Under the pieces are notes generated by a model that saw only the letters and a program-made list of their open reading frames with translations, searched no databases and had not been told where the DNA came from. The position numbers and the translations under genes are program-made. From Flavobacterium psychrophilum (GTDB lineage: Bacteria; Bacteroidota; Bacteroidia; Flavobacteriales; Flavobacteriaceae), in the NCBI GenBank assembly GCA_001708385.1, contig CP012388.1, positions 868,001 to 932,000 of the forward strand: DNA of 64,000 nucleotides. Reading direction: 5' to 3'. This document shows positions 9,791 to 20,380 of the stretch, in pieces (within the stretch, counting starts at the first letter, position 1; each line of letters starts with the position of its first letter).

Positions 9791-10852
9791 ATGGAATGGC
9801 AAAATGACTTAACTACTTTATTGAACATTAAATATCCTATTGTCCAGGCACCCATGCTAGGTGTAACCTCACCCGAAATGGTTGCTGCAATCTCTAATAG
9901 CGGAGGCTTAGGCTCGTTACCCGTTGGCGGCCTTTCACCTGAAAAAACACTGGAACTGATACAAAAAACAAAAGCTCTTACATCAAATCCTTTTGCTGTT
10001 AATCTCTTTGCGCACCACATTAGTGCTGTAGACCATAACCAAGCTAATAATATGCTCGATTTTCTGGAGCAATTGGGTAAAGATAATGGCGTATCATTTG
10101 AACGGCCCGATCCTTCATCTTTCCGGTTTTATTCTTATAAAGAACAGATCGATATTTTAATTAATGAAAACATACCTATTGTAAGCTTTACATTCGGAGT
10201 ACCAGCCGATGAAATAATTACACGGCTTAAACAAAATGGTACAATACTAATTGGTACAGCAACTTGTGTAGAAGAAGCACTTATCCTGAAACAAAAAAAT
10301 ATCGATGCTATTACCGCTCAGGGAATTGAGGCAGGCGGGCATCGCGGCAGTTTTATAACAGGGTCATTACCCAATGTTGGAGTAATGGCGCTTGTTCCGC
10401 AGATTGTAGCAAAAACAGGTTTGCCAGTATTGGCTTCCGGAGCTATAAACGATGGTAAAACTATTTCAGCTGCTTTTGATTTAGGAGCATCAGCGGTTCA
10501 GATAGGGACTGCATTTATTGCAAGTAACGAAAGCCTCGCCATACCATCTTATAAAAAGGCTGTCAGAGATTATTCTGACACTGACACAACGCTCACAAAG
10601 AGTTTTTCGGGTCGGTGGGCACGCGGCATTAGGAATACCTTCATGGAAGAAATGGAAAAATCAGGTCCCCTTATCCCGGACTACCCTATACAGAATAGTT
10701 TAACGGGCGCTTTTAGGACATCGGCACAAAAAAACGACAATAACCAAATGACAAATATGTGGGCAGGACAATCTGCTCCAAAAATTAAACGTAACATGTC
10801 TGCAGAAATTTTTAAAGAGATGATTGCCCAGACAGAACAATTACTACAATAA
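9791..10852 (+). CDS. Nitronate monooxygenase / 2-nitropropane dioxygenase family
   Basis: A 353-residue FMN-dependent TIM-barrel enzyme. The N-terminal PIVQAPMLGVTSPEMVAA segment and SNSGGLGSLP are the flavin-binding loop of nitronate monooxygenases; GIEAGGHRGSF supplies the phosphate-binding loop and the likely catalytic His, followed by VLASGAINDGKTI and GASAVQIGTAFI. The family oxidises alkyl nitronates, protecting against compounds such as propionate 3-nitronate, although some members are enoyl-ACP reductases (FabK). The Gly-His-Arg loop supports the nitronate enzyme. It is divergent from the M14 gene and followed 79 bases later by pheT. Confidence 0.9.
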   Translation: MEWQNDLTTLLNIKYPIVQAPMLGVTSPEMVAAISNSGGLGSLPVGGLSPEKTLELIQKTKALTSNPFAVNLFAHHISAVDHNQANNMLDFLEQLGKDNGVSFERPDPSSFRFYSYKEQIDILINENIPIVSFTFGVPADEIITRLKQNGTILIGTATCVEEALILKQKNIDAITAQGIEAGGHRGSFITGSLPNVGVMALVPQIVAKTGLPVLASGAINDGKTISAAFDLGASAVQIGTAFIASNESLAIPSYKKAVRDYSDTDTTLTKSFSGRWARGIRNTFMEEMEKSGPLIPDYPIQNSLTGAFRTSAQKNDNNQMTNMWAGQSAPKIKRNMSAEIFKEMIAQTEQLLQ

Positions 10853-10901
10853 GATGTGAAAATCACCTTAAATAGTAACCCGATTTTTGTTCTGTAATCA
10901 T

Positions 10902-10909
10902 TATCTTTG
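10902..10909 (+). promoter_or_regulatory. pheT -7 promoter element (TATCTTTG)
   Basis: TATCTTTG matches the Bacteroidota -7 consensus TAnnTTTG, 22 bases upstream of the pheT ATG. A TTTG at 10886-10889 is too close to be the usual -33 element, so only the -7 part is convincing. Confidence 0.5.
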
Positions 10910-10931
10910 CATGCTTTTAAAATAAACTACA

Positions 10932-13355
10932 ATGCGTATATCCTATAACTGGTTAAAACAATTTATAAAATTAGACTGGAAATCTGAAGAAACAGCTGCC
11001 CTACTTACCGATCTTGGCCTTGAGGTTGAGGGCGTAGATAAGTTTGAGTCGCTTAAGGGCGGCCTTGAAGGCGTAGTGGTGGGTCACGTGCTTACCTGTA
11101 TTCAGCACCCTAATGCAGACAGGCTAAGGATTACTACTGTAGACCTGGGAGACGGTACACCTCTACAAATTGTATGCGGGGCACCAAACGTTGCTGCCGG
11201 ACAGAAAGTACCAGTAGCGACTATTGGCACTACCCTGTACGACAAAGATGGTAACGCTTTCCAGATTAAAAAAGGAAAAATAAGAGGCGAAGAAAGCCAC
11301 GGTATGATATGTGCGGAAGATGAGCTTGGCCTTGGCCAGGGGCATGACGGCATACTTGTTCTTGCTGAAGATCTTAAACCTGGTACTCCTGCTTCTAAAA
11401 TATTCAACATAGAAAGCGACGAAGTTTTCGAAATTGGCCTTACGCCAAACCGCGCCGACGCTATGAGCCATTGGGGTGTTGCCCGTGACCTTCGCGCAGG
11501 ACTTACCCAGAAAAATGTAAATACAGAACTTATAACGCCATCGGTTAGTAACTTCAGGGTAGACAAACGTACCCTTAAGATGGATGTTAAAGTTGAAGAT
11601 AATAAACTTGCGCCAAGATACTGCGGTGTTACCATTTCGGGCATCACTGTAAAACCATCTCCCGCATGGCTACAAAACAGGCTTAAGTCAATTGGGCTTG
11701 CGCCGAAAAACAACATTATAGACGTTACCAATTATGTGCTTCACGAACTTGGCCAGCCTTTACATGCTTTTGACGCTGCCAAAATAAAAGGCAATAAGGT
11801 TATTGTAAAAACGGTAGCAGCAGGCACAAAATTTACAACACTTGATGATGTTGAAAGAACACTGCACGAAGAAGACCTTATGATTTGCGACGAAACAGGC
11901 CCAATGTGTATTGCAGGTGTGTTTGGCGGAAAAAATTCTGGAGTTACAGAGCAAACATCAACAATATTCCTTGAAAGCGCTTACTTTAATCCGGTTTCTA
12001 TTCGTAAAACCGCAAAACGCCACGGACTTAGTACTGATGCGTCTTTCCGTTTTGAAAGAGGCATCGACCCTACTGTTGCTGAATATGCACTTAAAAGAGC
12101 TGCGTTACTGATTCAGGAAACAGCAGGTGGTGAAATTACTTCCGACATTATTGACATCTACCCTAAAAAGATAGAAGACAATTCGGTAGTGGTTAACTTT
12201 AGTAATGTTACCCGCGTTATCGGACAGGAGCTTTCTAAAGAAACAATTAAAAAAATACTGGTATCATTAGATATTAAGATAAACAACATGTCTGACGCAG
12301 GTCTAGGGCTTGTAGTACCTGCTTACCGCGTAGACGTTACAAGAGAGATTGACGTTATAGAAGAAATCCTTAGGGTATACGGATATAACAACATTTCGTT
12401 TACTCAAAAACTGAACGCTTCAATATCTAACTCCGCACGTAATGAAGATTATAAACTTCAAAATATTATAGGTGCGCAGATGGTTTCGCTTGGCTTTAAC
12501 GAAATGATGGCCAACTCACTTACCACTCCCGATTATGTAAAACTTTCTGAGAACCTTAAAGAAGAGTTCAACGTGATGATGCTTAATCCGCTAAGCAGCG
12601 ATTTATCTGCTATGAGGCAGTCATTGTTATTCAGTGCACTTGAAGCAGTATCGTTTAACGTTAACCGAAGAAGAGCCGATCTTAAATTGTTTGAATTTGG
12701 TAAAAGCTATCACAAGCTGCCTTCTGGTTACGACGAAAACAAACACTTAACATTTACTGTTACAGGAAGCCGCCTTAACGAAAGTTGGTCGTACGCACAA
12801 AAGCCTACAGACTTCTTTATGTTTAAAGGATACGTAAGCCTTGCGCTTACACGATTAGGCATTTCCAAGATACAGACTCAGCCGATAGCTAATGATGTAT
12901 TTGCAGAAGGCATCGCCCTTGCTGTTGGCAGTGAGACCATAGTTGAATTCGGTACCATTAAAAAAGGCATCCTGAAACATTTTGATATCAAACAGGAAGT
13001 TTTCTTTGCCGATTTTAACTGGGGTACTATTATTAAACTAGTGACCGGAAAAATTAAATACACAGAGATATCTAAATTCCCTGAAGTACGAAGAGACTTA
13101 GCGCTACTTGTCGATCAGGGAGTTTCTTTTGAGAAGATACACACTGTTGCAAAGCAATCTGAAAAGTCTTTACTTAAAGATATAAGCCTGTTTGACGTTT
13201 ACGAAGGGAATAACCTTCCCGAAGGTAAAAAGTCGTACGCAGTAAGCTTTATGCTTCAGGACAGCACTAAAACACTTACTGATGAACAGATCGATAAGAT
13301 CATGAACAAAATAAGACAGAACCTGGAAAAAGAAACAGGTGCACAACTTAGATAG
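10932..13355 (+). CDS. pheT: Phenylalanyl-tRNA synthetase beta subunit
   Basis: The 807-residue beta chain of the cytosolic alpha2-beta2 PheRS, which charges tRNA-Phe. Order of domains: N-terminal MRISYNWLKQFI, OB-fold tRNA-binding domain at about residues 40-150 (HPNADRLRITTVD, IVCGAPNV), B3/B4 editing region (EIGLTPNRADAMSHWGVARDL and the stretch after it), B5 domain (VTRVIGQELS), catalytic-core-like region, and C-terminal ferredoxin-fold anticodon-binding domain (KYTEISKFPEVRRDLALLVD). pheS is not adjacent, as in many Bacteroidota. A strong terminator follows. Confidence 0.98.
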   Translation: MRISYNWLKQFIKLDWKSEETAALLTDLGLEVEGVDKFESLKGGLEGVVVGHVLTCIQHPNADRLRITTVDLGDGTPLQIVCGAPNVAAGQKVPVATIGTTLYDKDGNAFQIKKGKIRGEESHGMICAEDELGLGQGHDGILVLAEDLKPGTPASKIFNIESDEVFEIGLTPNRADAMSHWGVARDLRAGLTQKNVNTELITPSVSNFRVDKRTLKMDVKVEDNKLAPRYCGVTISGITVKPSPAWLQNRLKSIGLAPKNNIIDVTNYVLHELGQPLHAFDAAKIKGNKVIVKTVAAGTKFTTLDDVERTLHEEDLMICDETGPMCIAGVFGGKNSGVTEQTSTIFLESAYFNPVSIRKTAKRHGLSTDASFRFERGIDPTVAEYALKRAALLIQETAGGEITSDIIDIYPKKIEDNSVVVNFSNVTRVIGQELSKETIKKILVSLDIKINNMSDAGLGLVVPAYRVDVTREIDVIEEILRVYGYNNISFTQKLNASISNSARNEDYKLQNIIGAQMVSLGFNEMMANSLTTPDYVKLSENLKEEFNVMMLNPLSSDLSAMRQSLLFSALEAVSFNVNRRRADLKLFEFGKSYHKLPSGYDENKHLTFTVTGSRLNESWSYAQKPTDFFMFKGYVSLALTRLGISKIQTQPIANDVFAEGIALAVGSETIVEFGTIKKGILKHFDIKQEVFFADFNWGTIIKLVTGKIKYTEISKFPEVRRDLALLVDQGVSFEKIHTVAKQSEKSLLKDISLFDVYEGNNLPEGKKSYAVSFMLQDSTKTLTDEQIDKIMNKIRQNLEKETGAQLR

Positions 13356-13375
13356 GTTTAAACATACAGCAATAA

Positions 13376-13404
13376 AAAATGCCCTCGCTAAGCGAGGGCA
13401 TTTT
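13376..13404 (+). terminator. Bidirectional terminator between pheT and TPR gene
   Basis: TGCCCTCGCT (380-389 of the 13-kb block) pairs with AGCGAGGGCA (391-400), flanked by A-run on the left and T-run on the right. The two flanking genes converge, so it can serve both strands. Confidence 0.88.
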
Positions 13405-13425
13405 ATTTATATCAAACACTACGAA

Positions 13426-14718
13426 TTAAGCTTTAATCTTAGCTTTCATAGCTTTATATTCTGTTTGTCTGTCAAGAGCCTGGTAAACACTTGCAAGTGT
13501 AGATATCACATACTGGTTATCAGGTGCATCTTTATATGCTTTTTCAAGGTATGGAAGTGACTTTAAGTAAAGGTCATCCCTTTGCTTTTTAAGCGCATCA
13601 TAACGCTGGTTATCCTTAGCAGTTGTACCGGTGATTTTATTCATCTGGTCAACAATCTTCTGCTCATCTTTAAGCATTAAGATTCCAAGGTTAATATTAG
13701 CATTTACATATTTAGGATTAATTTCTAAAGCTTTTGTATAATACTTAACTGCTTCTGCCGGATCTGCATCAGACGTTACTACACCAAGGTTATAGAACAA
13801 ATCTGCATCATTCGGGCTTTTCTGAACCGCCTCTGTAATAAGCTGCTTGTACTTATCCATGTTCTTAGTTTTAAGATACATGTCAGCTTCAGCAATTATA
13901 AGGTTTACGTCATTAGGGTTAGCTTTTCTTGCATCGCCCATAGCGGCAATAGCTTTTTCAGTTTCACCTTTTTGATTATAAATAAGCGCAATGTTTTTAA
14001 CTATCTCTCCTTTAACAGAAGGCGTTTTTTCATCTTGCGGCTGTATATACTGACCTGATTTTACAGCGATATCCCTTGTACTTTTATTAGGGAAACCTTC
14101 TACAACGCCGGTAGCTTTATTTTTTGCAGTAAAAGCTGTTCCTTCACCTGTGAAGCCTGTTTTATTAAGCTCAAGATAATAATTAAGTGCATTATCCCAA
14201 TCCTGACCATTAACAGCCATAGCAGCAGCATTATAAAGTACAGCGTGATCTTTAGGATCTACTTTGTATGCCGCAGCAAATGCCATACCGGCTTCCTTGT
14301 ACATTTTCTTTTCAGCAAGCTGTTGAGCCATTGTCTGCGCTGCAGTTTTCATCTCAGGAAGAATATCTTTCTGAATTTCTTCAGTATATTTTTTCTTTCC
14401 TGTTTTTTCAATTTCAATAACTTTATTAAAACTTTCTAAAGATTTAGAAAAATTAACAGCTGCTGTAGCAGGATTTGTCATCATTTCTACCATCGCATAA
14501 TTTCCTCTATAGAAGTTATATTCTGCCTGTTGTTCCGCTGTAGCAGCCCCCATTTTAGGTTCAACCTCAGTCAGAAGCCTTTTAAATTCTGTTAGATCAG
14601 CTGCAGTAGGCGGCGTTTTCTTGTCATCAAGTTTTTTCAACGCCTTAAGCTCTTCTTTTTGTGCATAAGCACCTATGGAAAGCAGTAAAGACGCAGCAAT
14701 TGCATATTTAATTTTCAT
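13426..14718 (-). CDS. Secreted tetratricopeptide-repeat protein
   Basis: A 430-residue exported TPR protein. The N terminus is a signal peptide (IKYAIAASLLLSIGAYAQ). Several TPR units are visible, including HAVLYNAAAMAVNGQDWDNA, the segment around NLIIAEADMYLKTKN, DADLFYNLGVVTSDADPAEA and ALEINPKYVNANINLGIL. Such proteins are periplasmic scaffolds; no enzymatic motif is present. It lies 14 bases after the gyrA stop codon, on the same strand, so the two are probably cotranscribed, although there is no obvious functional tie to gyrase. The partner is unknown. Confidence 0.85.
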   Translation of the reverse strand: MKIKYAIAASLLLSIGAYAQKEELKALKKLDDKKTPPTAADLTEFKRLLTEVEPKMGAATAEQQAEYNFYRGNYAMVEMMTNPATAAVNFSKSLESFNKVIEIEKTGKKKYTEEIQKDILPEMKTAAQTMAQQLAEKKMYKEAGMAFAAAYKVDPKDHAVLYNAAAMAVNGQDWDNALNYYLELNKTGFTGEGTAFTAKNKATGVVEGFPNKSTRDIAVKSGQYIQPQDEKTPSVKGEIVKNIALIYNQKGETEKAIAAMGDARKANPNDVNLIIAEADMYLKTKNMDKYKQLITEAVQKSPNDADLFYNLGVVTSDADPAEAVKYYTKALEINPKYVNANINLGILMLKDEQKIVDQMNKITGTTAKDNQRYDALKKQRDDLYLKSLPYLEKAYKDAPDNQYVISTLASVYQALDRQTEYKAMKAKIKA

Positions 14719-14732
14719 AGTTATTATTTTAA

Positions 14733-17303
14733 TTATTCTTCTGTTTGTTCTTCTTCAGTATTATCAGCTGCGGGGGCTTCATCATCAGTAATATCAAGAT
14801 TAACTGCCGAAGGATCAATTACGCCTTCTTCGATTAATTCCTCTATACCTTCCTCAATCGCATCTTCTTCACGAACTACTTTAGTTACAGCAGCAATAGA
14901 GTCATTACCCTTAATATTAATAAGACGTACACCCTGTGTAGCACGGCCCATAACCCTAAGGTCAGACACCATCATACGTATAGTAAGTCCCGATTTGTTA
15001 ATAATCATAAGGTCATCTGCATCGGTAACACCATTAATAGATACAAGCTTACCTGTTTTATCAGTAATGTTCAGCGTCTTAACCCCTTTACCACCACGGT
15101 TAGTAATTCTGTAATCATCAAGGCTTGAACGCTTACCATATCCGTTTTCTGACACTACAAGTATTTCACTATTCATATCATTTACAGAAACCATACCAAT
15201 TACTTCATCTGTATCATCAGCAAGGGTAATACCACGCACACCCGAAGCACTTCTACCCATTGGTCGGGTCTTACCTTCTTCAAAACGAACAAGCTTACCA
15301 GACTTCACAGCAATAAGCACCTGGCTTTCGCCTGTAGTTAGTTTAGCCTCTAATAACTCATCATCTTCCCTAATGGTAATGGCAGCAATACCATTAAGCC
15401 TTGGACGCGAATATTGCTCAAGCAACGTTTTCTTAACTATACCTTTTTTAGTAGCCATAATTACATAATGACTATTTGTATATTCCTGGTTCTTAAGATC
15501 CTGAGTACAGATAAATGCTTTTACCTTATCGTCATTCTCTATATTGATAAGGTTTTGTATTGCACGGCCTTTACTTGTTTTGTTTCCTTCAGGAATTTCA
15601 TAAACACGCATCCAGAAACATTTACCTTTTTGGGTGAAGAATAACATATAGTTATGGTTTGTAGCTACAAACAAATGCTCAAGATAATCCTGATCACGTG
15701 TTGCCACACCTTTTTGTCCAACTCCTCCCCTGTTTTGTGTTTTGTATTCGCTAAGCGGCGTACGCTTAATATAACCTGCGTGAGAAATGGTAATAACAAC
15801 ATTTTCATCCGCAATAAGGTCTTCTATACTTACATCGCCACCTGCATATTCAATTTGAGAACGACGGTCATCACCGTATTTATCCCTTATCTCTATAAGC
15901 TCTTCTTTAATAAGCTGCATTCTTAGCTCTTTGCTTTCTAAAAGGGCTTTTAATTCACCTATTAATTTCATGATCTCTTCATATTCAGCACGAAGTTTAT
16001 CCTGCTCCAGTCCTGTAAGCTGCCTTAAACGCATCTCTACGATTGCACGGGCCTGGATTTCAGAAAGCTTAAAGCGCTCAATTAATTTGCCCCTTGCCTC
16101 TTCACCGTCTTTAGATCCACGGATAAGCGCAATAACCTCATCAATATTATCAGACGCAATAATTAAACCTTCTAATATGTGCGCACGCTCTTCTGCCTTA
16201 CGAAGTTCATATTTTGTCCTTCTCACAACAACATCGTGCCTGTGCTCTACGAAATAGTGAATAAGGTCTTTCAGGTTAAGCATTTGTGGCCTACCATCTA
16301 CAAGTGCAATGTTATTTACACTGAAAGATGACTGAAGCTGTGTATACTTATATAATGTGTTAAGTACCACATTAGGCACAGCATCACGTTTAAGTATATA
16401 TACTATACGCATACCATTTCTATCCGATTCGTCACGGATATTGGCAATGCCTTCTATTTTCTTTTCGTTTACAAGGTCAGCTGTTTTCTTGATCATGTCA
16501 GCCTTGTTCACCTGGTAAGGGATTTCGGTTACAATGATACATTCCCTGCCATCAATTTCTTCAAAATTGGTCTTAGCACGGATAACAACACGTCCACGAC
16601 CGGTTTTAAACGCCTCGCGAACACCTTCGTAACCATATATAATACCGCCGGTAGGAAAATCGGGTGCCTTAACATACGTTATAAGCTCGTCAATTTCAAT
16701 TTCCGTATTATCTATATAAGCTAAAGTACCGTCTATAACCTCGGTAAGATTATGCGGCGCCATATTTGTAGCCATACCAACTGCAATACCCGAAGCACCA
16801 TTTATCAAAAGATTTGGTACCCTTGTAGGCATTACTGTAGGCTCATGTAAAGTATCATCAAAGTTAAGCTGGAAGTCTACTGTTTCTTTATCAAGGTCTG
16901 CCATAATATCTTCAGATATTTTACGCATCCTTGCTTCTGTATAACGCATTGCTGCAGGGCTGTCGCCATCTACCGAACCAAAGTTACCCTGCCCGTCTAC
17001 CAACAGGTAACGAAGGCTCCATTCCTGTGCCATACGTACCATGGCATCGTATACCGAAGTATCACCGTGCGGGTGGTATTTACCTAATACCTCACCTACA
17101 ATCCTTGCCGATTTTTTATGCGCCCTATTGGAAAGAACGCCAAGTTCGTACATTCCGTAAAGTACTCTTCGGTGTACGGGTTTCAAGCCATCTCTAACAT
17201 CAGGAAGCGCCCTCGATACAATTACCGACATCGAATAATCGATGTATGCCGATTTCATTTGGTCTTCGATGTTAATAGGAATTAACTTTTCTCCTTCAGA
17301 CAT
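14733..17303 (-). CDS. gyrA: DNA gyrase subunit A
   Basis: The 856-residue A subunit of DNA gyrase, which breaks and rejoins DNA to introduce negative supercoils with GyrB. The winged-helix/tower breakage-reunion domain occupies about residues 1-510, with the active-site Tyr121 in [10 protein letters not shown]. In the quinolone-determining region, [12 protein letters not shown] has Thr82 at the E. coli Ser83 position and Asp86 at Asp87, a combination not expected to mark resistance by itself. The C-terminal beta-pinwheel includes the GyrA box in the form [10 protein letters not shown]. The tail is highly acidic. The TPR gene follows 14 bases downstream. Confidence 0.98.
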   Translation of the reverse strand: MSEGEKLIPINIEDQMKSAYIDYSMSVIVSRALPDVRDGLKPVHRRVLYGMYELGVLSNRAHKKSARIVGEVLGKYHPHGDTSVYDAMVRMAQEWSLRYLLVDGQGNFGSVDGDSPAAMRYTEARMRKISEDIMADLDKETVDFQLNFDDTLHEPTVMPTRVPNLLINGASGIAVGMATNMAPHNLTEVIDGTLAYIDNTEIEIDELITYVKAPDFPTGGIIYGYEGVREAFKTGRGRVVIRAKTNFEEIDGRECIIVTEIPYQVNKADMIKKTADLVNEKKIEGIANIRDESDRNGMRIVYILKRDAVPNVVLNTLYKYTQLQSSFSVNNIALVDGRPQMLNLKDLIHYFVEHRHDVVVRRTKYELRKAEERAHILEGLIIASDNIDEVIALIRGSKDGEEARGKLIERFKLSEIQARAIVEMRLRQLTGLEQDKLRAEYEEIMKLIGELKALLESKELRMQLIKEELIEIRDKYGDDRRSQIEYAGGDVSIEDLIADENVVITISHAGYIKRTPLSEYKTQNRGGVGQKGVATRDQDYLEHLFVATNHNYMLFFTQKGKCFWMRVYEIPEGNKTSKGRAIQNLINIENDDKVKAFICTQDLKNQEYTNSHYVIMATKKGIVKKTLLEQYSRPRLNGIAAITIREDDELLEAKLTTGESQVLIAVKSGKLVRFEEGKTRPMGRSASGVRGITLADDTDEVIGMVSVNDMNSEILVVSENGYGKRSSLDDYRITNRGGKGVKTLNITDKTGKLVSINGVTDADDLMIINKSGLTIRMMVSDLRVMGRATQGVRLINIKGNDSIAAVTKVVREEDAIEEGIEELIEEGVIDPSAVNLDITDDEAPAADNTEEEQTEE

Positions 17304-17481
17304 AAGTAGTTATATTAAAAAATTATAGTTATTACAAAACGTGCCAATATACGTATTTTTATTAGGATTTTAAGGCTTTAAATCTAATAATTTAAACACT
17401 TTATTAACACCGTAAACATCAGCAATAGTTGATAAACTATTATTAAATCGCTTTTATTTTCGGCTTTTTTTTCGTCACTTA

Positions 17482-17512
17482 GCATGACATACAATTTACA
17501 GCACTGTCATGC
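17482..17512 (+). promoter_or_regulatory. clpC upstream inverted repeat GCATGACA-N15-TGTCATGC
   Basis: A perfect 8-bp inverted repeat (17482-17489 and 17505-17512), about 70-100 bases upstream of the clpC ATG in the gyrA-clpC divergent gap. Its core ATGACA is the same hexamer as the triple repeat upstream of dnaK. It may be an operator for a shared stress regulator; this is inference. Confidence 0.4.
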
Positions 17513-17583
17513 ACCTTTAATTAGGTATGGTTTTTGTAAAATCTTATGTAAATAGTTAAATTTACACTATCAAATATAACATT

Positions 17584-20133
17584 ATGGATGATAATTTTTC
17601 ACCAAGAGTTAAAGATGTGATTACCTACAGTAAAGAGGAAGCTCTTCGCCTGGGTCACGACTTTATTGGTACAGAGCATTTAATGTTAGGAATTTTGAGA
17701 GACGGAAATGGTAAAGCTATTTCCATTTTAAACAACATTTCTGTCGACCTGGATCATTTACGCAGAAAAGTAGAGATATTAAGCCCCGCTAATCCTAGTG
17801 CCGAACGCAATAATGAGAAGAAAAACCTCCACTTAACGCGCCAGGCAGAACGTGCACTGAGGACCACATTCCTTGAGGCAAAGGTTTTCCAGAGCACCTC
17901 TATAAGCACAGCTCATTTACTGTTGTGTATATTACGCAATGAAAATGACCCTACTACAAAATTGCTTAACAAACTAAAAATTGATTACGAAACCGTTAAA
18001 GAACAATTTATCAGTATGACATCAAACGAAGAAGAATACCTAGAAAACCTTCCAAAAGCAGAGTCATATAATGACGATGCAGGACAAGATGACAGTATGC
18101 GAGAAAGCAACTTCAACAATCCTTCTTCCGGTGCCAAAACCAACAAAAAATCAAAAACCCCGGTTCTTGATAATTTTGGGCGTGATTTGACCGAACTTGC
18201 CGAAGAAGGCAAACTGGACCCGGTTGTGGGCCGTGAAAAGGAAATTGAACGTGTTTCGCAGATATTAAGCAGAAGAAAGAAAAACAACCCACTACTTATT
18301 GGTGAGCCGGGTGTGGGTAAATCGGCAATTGCCGAAGGACTTGCATTACGTATCATTCAAAAGAAAGTATCACGTATACTTTTCAACAAACGCGTAGTAA
18401 CATTAGACCTTGCAAGCTTAGTTGCAGGAACTAAATACCGCGGACAGTTTGAAGAGCGTATGAAAGCGGTTATGAACGAGCTTGAAAAGAATGACGATAT
18501 TATTCTTTTTATTGACGAGATACATACTATTGTTGGTGCAGGTGGTGCAACAGGATCGCTTGATGCCAGCAACATGTTTAAACCTGCTTTAGCAAGGGGC
18601 GAAATCCAATGTATTGGTGCCACTACCCTTGATGAGTACAGACAATATATTGAAAAAGACGGAGCATTAGAGCGTCGTTTCCAGAAAGTTATAGTAGAAC
18701 CTACAACTGTAGAAGAAACTATTACTATTCTTAACAACATCAAGAATAAATACGAAGATCACCATAATGTAATCTATACACCGGAAGCTATTGAGGCTTG
18801 TGTTAAGCTTACAAACAGATACATGAGCGAGCGTTTCCTTCCGGACAAAGCTATTGATGCTTTAGATGAGGCAGGATCACGCGTTCACATTACAAACATC
18901 GATGTTCCGAAACAAATCCTTGATCTTGAAAGACAGCTTGAAGAGGTTCGCGAACTTAAAAATTCTGTTGTTAAGAAACAGAAATATGAGGAAGCTGCTA
19001 AACTTCGTGATGACGAGAAACGCATTGAGAAAGACCTTGCCATAGCTCAGGAGCAGTGGGAAGAAGATTCTAAAAACAACCGCGTTACCGTTACTGAAGA
19101 TAATGTTGCCGATGTAGTATCTATGATGACAGGTATTCCTGTAAACCGTATTGCACAAACTGAAAGCAACAAACTGGCTAAATTGCCGGAACTTATTAAA
19201 GGTAAAGTTATAGGACAGGATGAAGCAGTTCAGAAAATTGCTAAGTCTATCCAGCGTAACCGTGCAGGTCTGAAAGACCCCAACAAACCAATTGGATCTT
19301 TTGTTTTCCTTGGGCAGACAGGTGTTGGTAAAACCCAGCTTGCTAAAGTAATTGCTAAAGAACTTTTTGATAGCGAAGATGCCCTAGTACGTATCGACAT
19401 GAGCGAGTACATGGAGAAATTTGCTATATCAAGGCTTGTAGGAGCGCCTCCGGGATATGTAGGATATGAAGAAGGCGGACAGCTTACTGAGAAAGTAAGA
19501 AGAAAACCTTATTGTGTTGTACTTCTTGATGAGATTGAAAAGGCCCATCCGGATGTATTTAATATGTTGCTTCAGGTTCTTGATGATGGGTACTTAACAG
19601 ATAGTTTAGGACGCAAGATCGACTTTAAAAACACTATTATTGTAATGACATCTAACGTTGGTGCACGCCAGCTTAAAGATTTCGGACAAGGTGTTGGTTT
19701 TGGTACTGCTGCTAAAAAAGCACAGGCCGACGAACACACGAAAGGCGTTATTGAAGCGGCACTTAAGAAAACTTTTGCTCCGGAGTTCATTAACAGGATC
19801 GATGATATTATCGTGTTCAACGCTCTTGAAAAAGAAGACATTGACAAGATCATCACTATCGAGCTTGAAAAACTATATTCAAGAATTAAAGATCTTGGAT
19901 ACAGCATAGCATTATCTGACAAAGCAAAAGATTTTATTGCCGAGAAAGGTTTCGACAAACAGTATGGTGCAAGGCCGCTTAAAAGAGCTATACAGAAATA
20001 TGTAGAAGATACTCTTGCAGAAGAGATCATCACTTCTAAAATATCAAATGGCGATGAGATTTTCATGGATCTTGATGATAACGGAACAGAACTAGCCGTT
20101 ACTATTAAGAAAGCAGAAAATCCTGCAAGCTAA
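17584..20133 (+). CDS. clpC: ATP-dependent Clp protease ATP-binding subunit ClpC
   Basis: An 849-residue Hsp100 unfoldase that feeds substrates to ClpP in the cytosol. Layout: two Clp-N repeats in residues 1-145; AAA+ domain 1 with Walker A GEPGVGKS (240-247) and Walker B ILFIDE (307-312); a UVR/middle segment (about 461-485, QKYEEAAKLRDDEKR), which marks ClpC rather than ClpA or ClpB; and AAA+ domain 2 with Walker A GQTGVGKT (577-584), MLLQVLDDG and VGFGTAA near the ClpP-docking region. Adaptor genes (mcsA/mcsB) are absent nearby, as expected outside Firmicutes. Upstream is an inverted repeat; a terminator lies downstream. Confidence 0.97.
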   Translation: MDDNFSPRVKDVITYSKEEALRLGHDFIGTEHLMLGILRDGNGKAISILNNISVDLDHLRRKVEILSPANPSAERNNEKKNLHLTRQAERALRTTFLEAKVFQSTSISTAHLLLCILRNENDPTTKLLNKLKIDYETVKEQFISMTSNEEEYLENLPKAESYNDDAGQDDSMRESNFNNPSSGAKTNKKSKTPVLDNFGRDLTELAEEGKLDPVVGREKEIERVSQILSRRKKNNPLLIGEPGVGKSAIAEGLALRIIQKKVSRILFNKRVVTLDLASLVAGTKYRGQFEERMKAVMNELEKNDDIILFIDEIHTIVGAGGATGSLDASNMFKPALARGEIQCIGATTLDEYRQYIEKDGALERRFQKVIVEPTTVEETITILNNIKNKYEDHHNVIYTPEAIEACVKLTNRYMSERFLPDKAIDALDEAGSRVHITNIDVPKQILDLERQLEEVRELKNSVVKKQKYEEAAKLRDDEKRIEKDLAIAQEQWEEDSKNNRVTVTEDNVADVVSMMTGIPVNRIAQTESNKLAKLPELIKGKVIGQDEAVQKIAKSIQRNRAGLKDPNKPIGSFVFLGQTGVGKTQLAKVIAKELFDSEDALVRIDMSEYMEKFAISRLVGAPPGYVGYEEGGQLTEKVRRKPYCVVLLDEIEKAHPDVFNMLLQVLDDGYLTDSLGRKIDFKNTIIVMTSNVGARQLKDFGQGVGFGTAAKKAQADEHTKGVIEAALKKTFAPEFINRIDDIIVFNALEKEDIDKIITIELEKLYSRIKDLGYSIALSDKAKDFIAEKGFDKQYGARPLKRAIQKYVEDTLAEEIITSKISNGDEIFMDLDDNGTELAVTIKKAENPAS

Positions 20134-20159
20134 TACCGATTGAGACTGGTAATTATACT

Positions 20160-20195
20160 ATCCCCAAAGGTTTTAAACCTTTGGGGATTTTTTTA
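20160..20195 (+). terminator. clpC terminator
   Basis: TCCCCAAAGG (20161-20170) pairs with CCTTTGGGGA (20178-20187), loop TTTTAAA, followed by a run of T residues. The remaining 185 bases before the next gene hold no further feature I can support. Confidence 0.9.
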
Positions 20196-20380
20196 TGATA
20201 AAACGTGTCGCGCAGTAAATTTATAATCAGTCTAAGCAAAACTCAAAACACTGGTAATAAACTTTTTAAACACATTTTATATTTTAAGCACATTACCATT
20301 TCATTAAATTTTCACAAAAAAAGGGCTACCGCTTTTTACAATTAAAAAAAGTAGTAATTTAGATTACAAATAGAACAAAA

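Noticed and set aside
11102..11731. Long minus-strand open frame (209 codons) within pheT
   Set aside because: It is antisense to a clear pheT domain and has no recognisable protein features.
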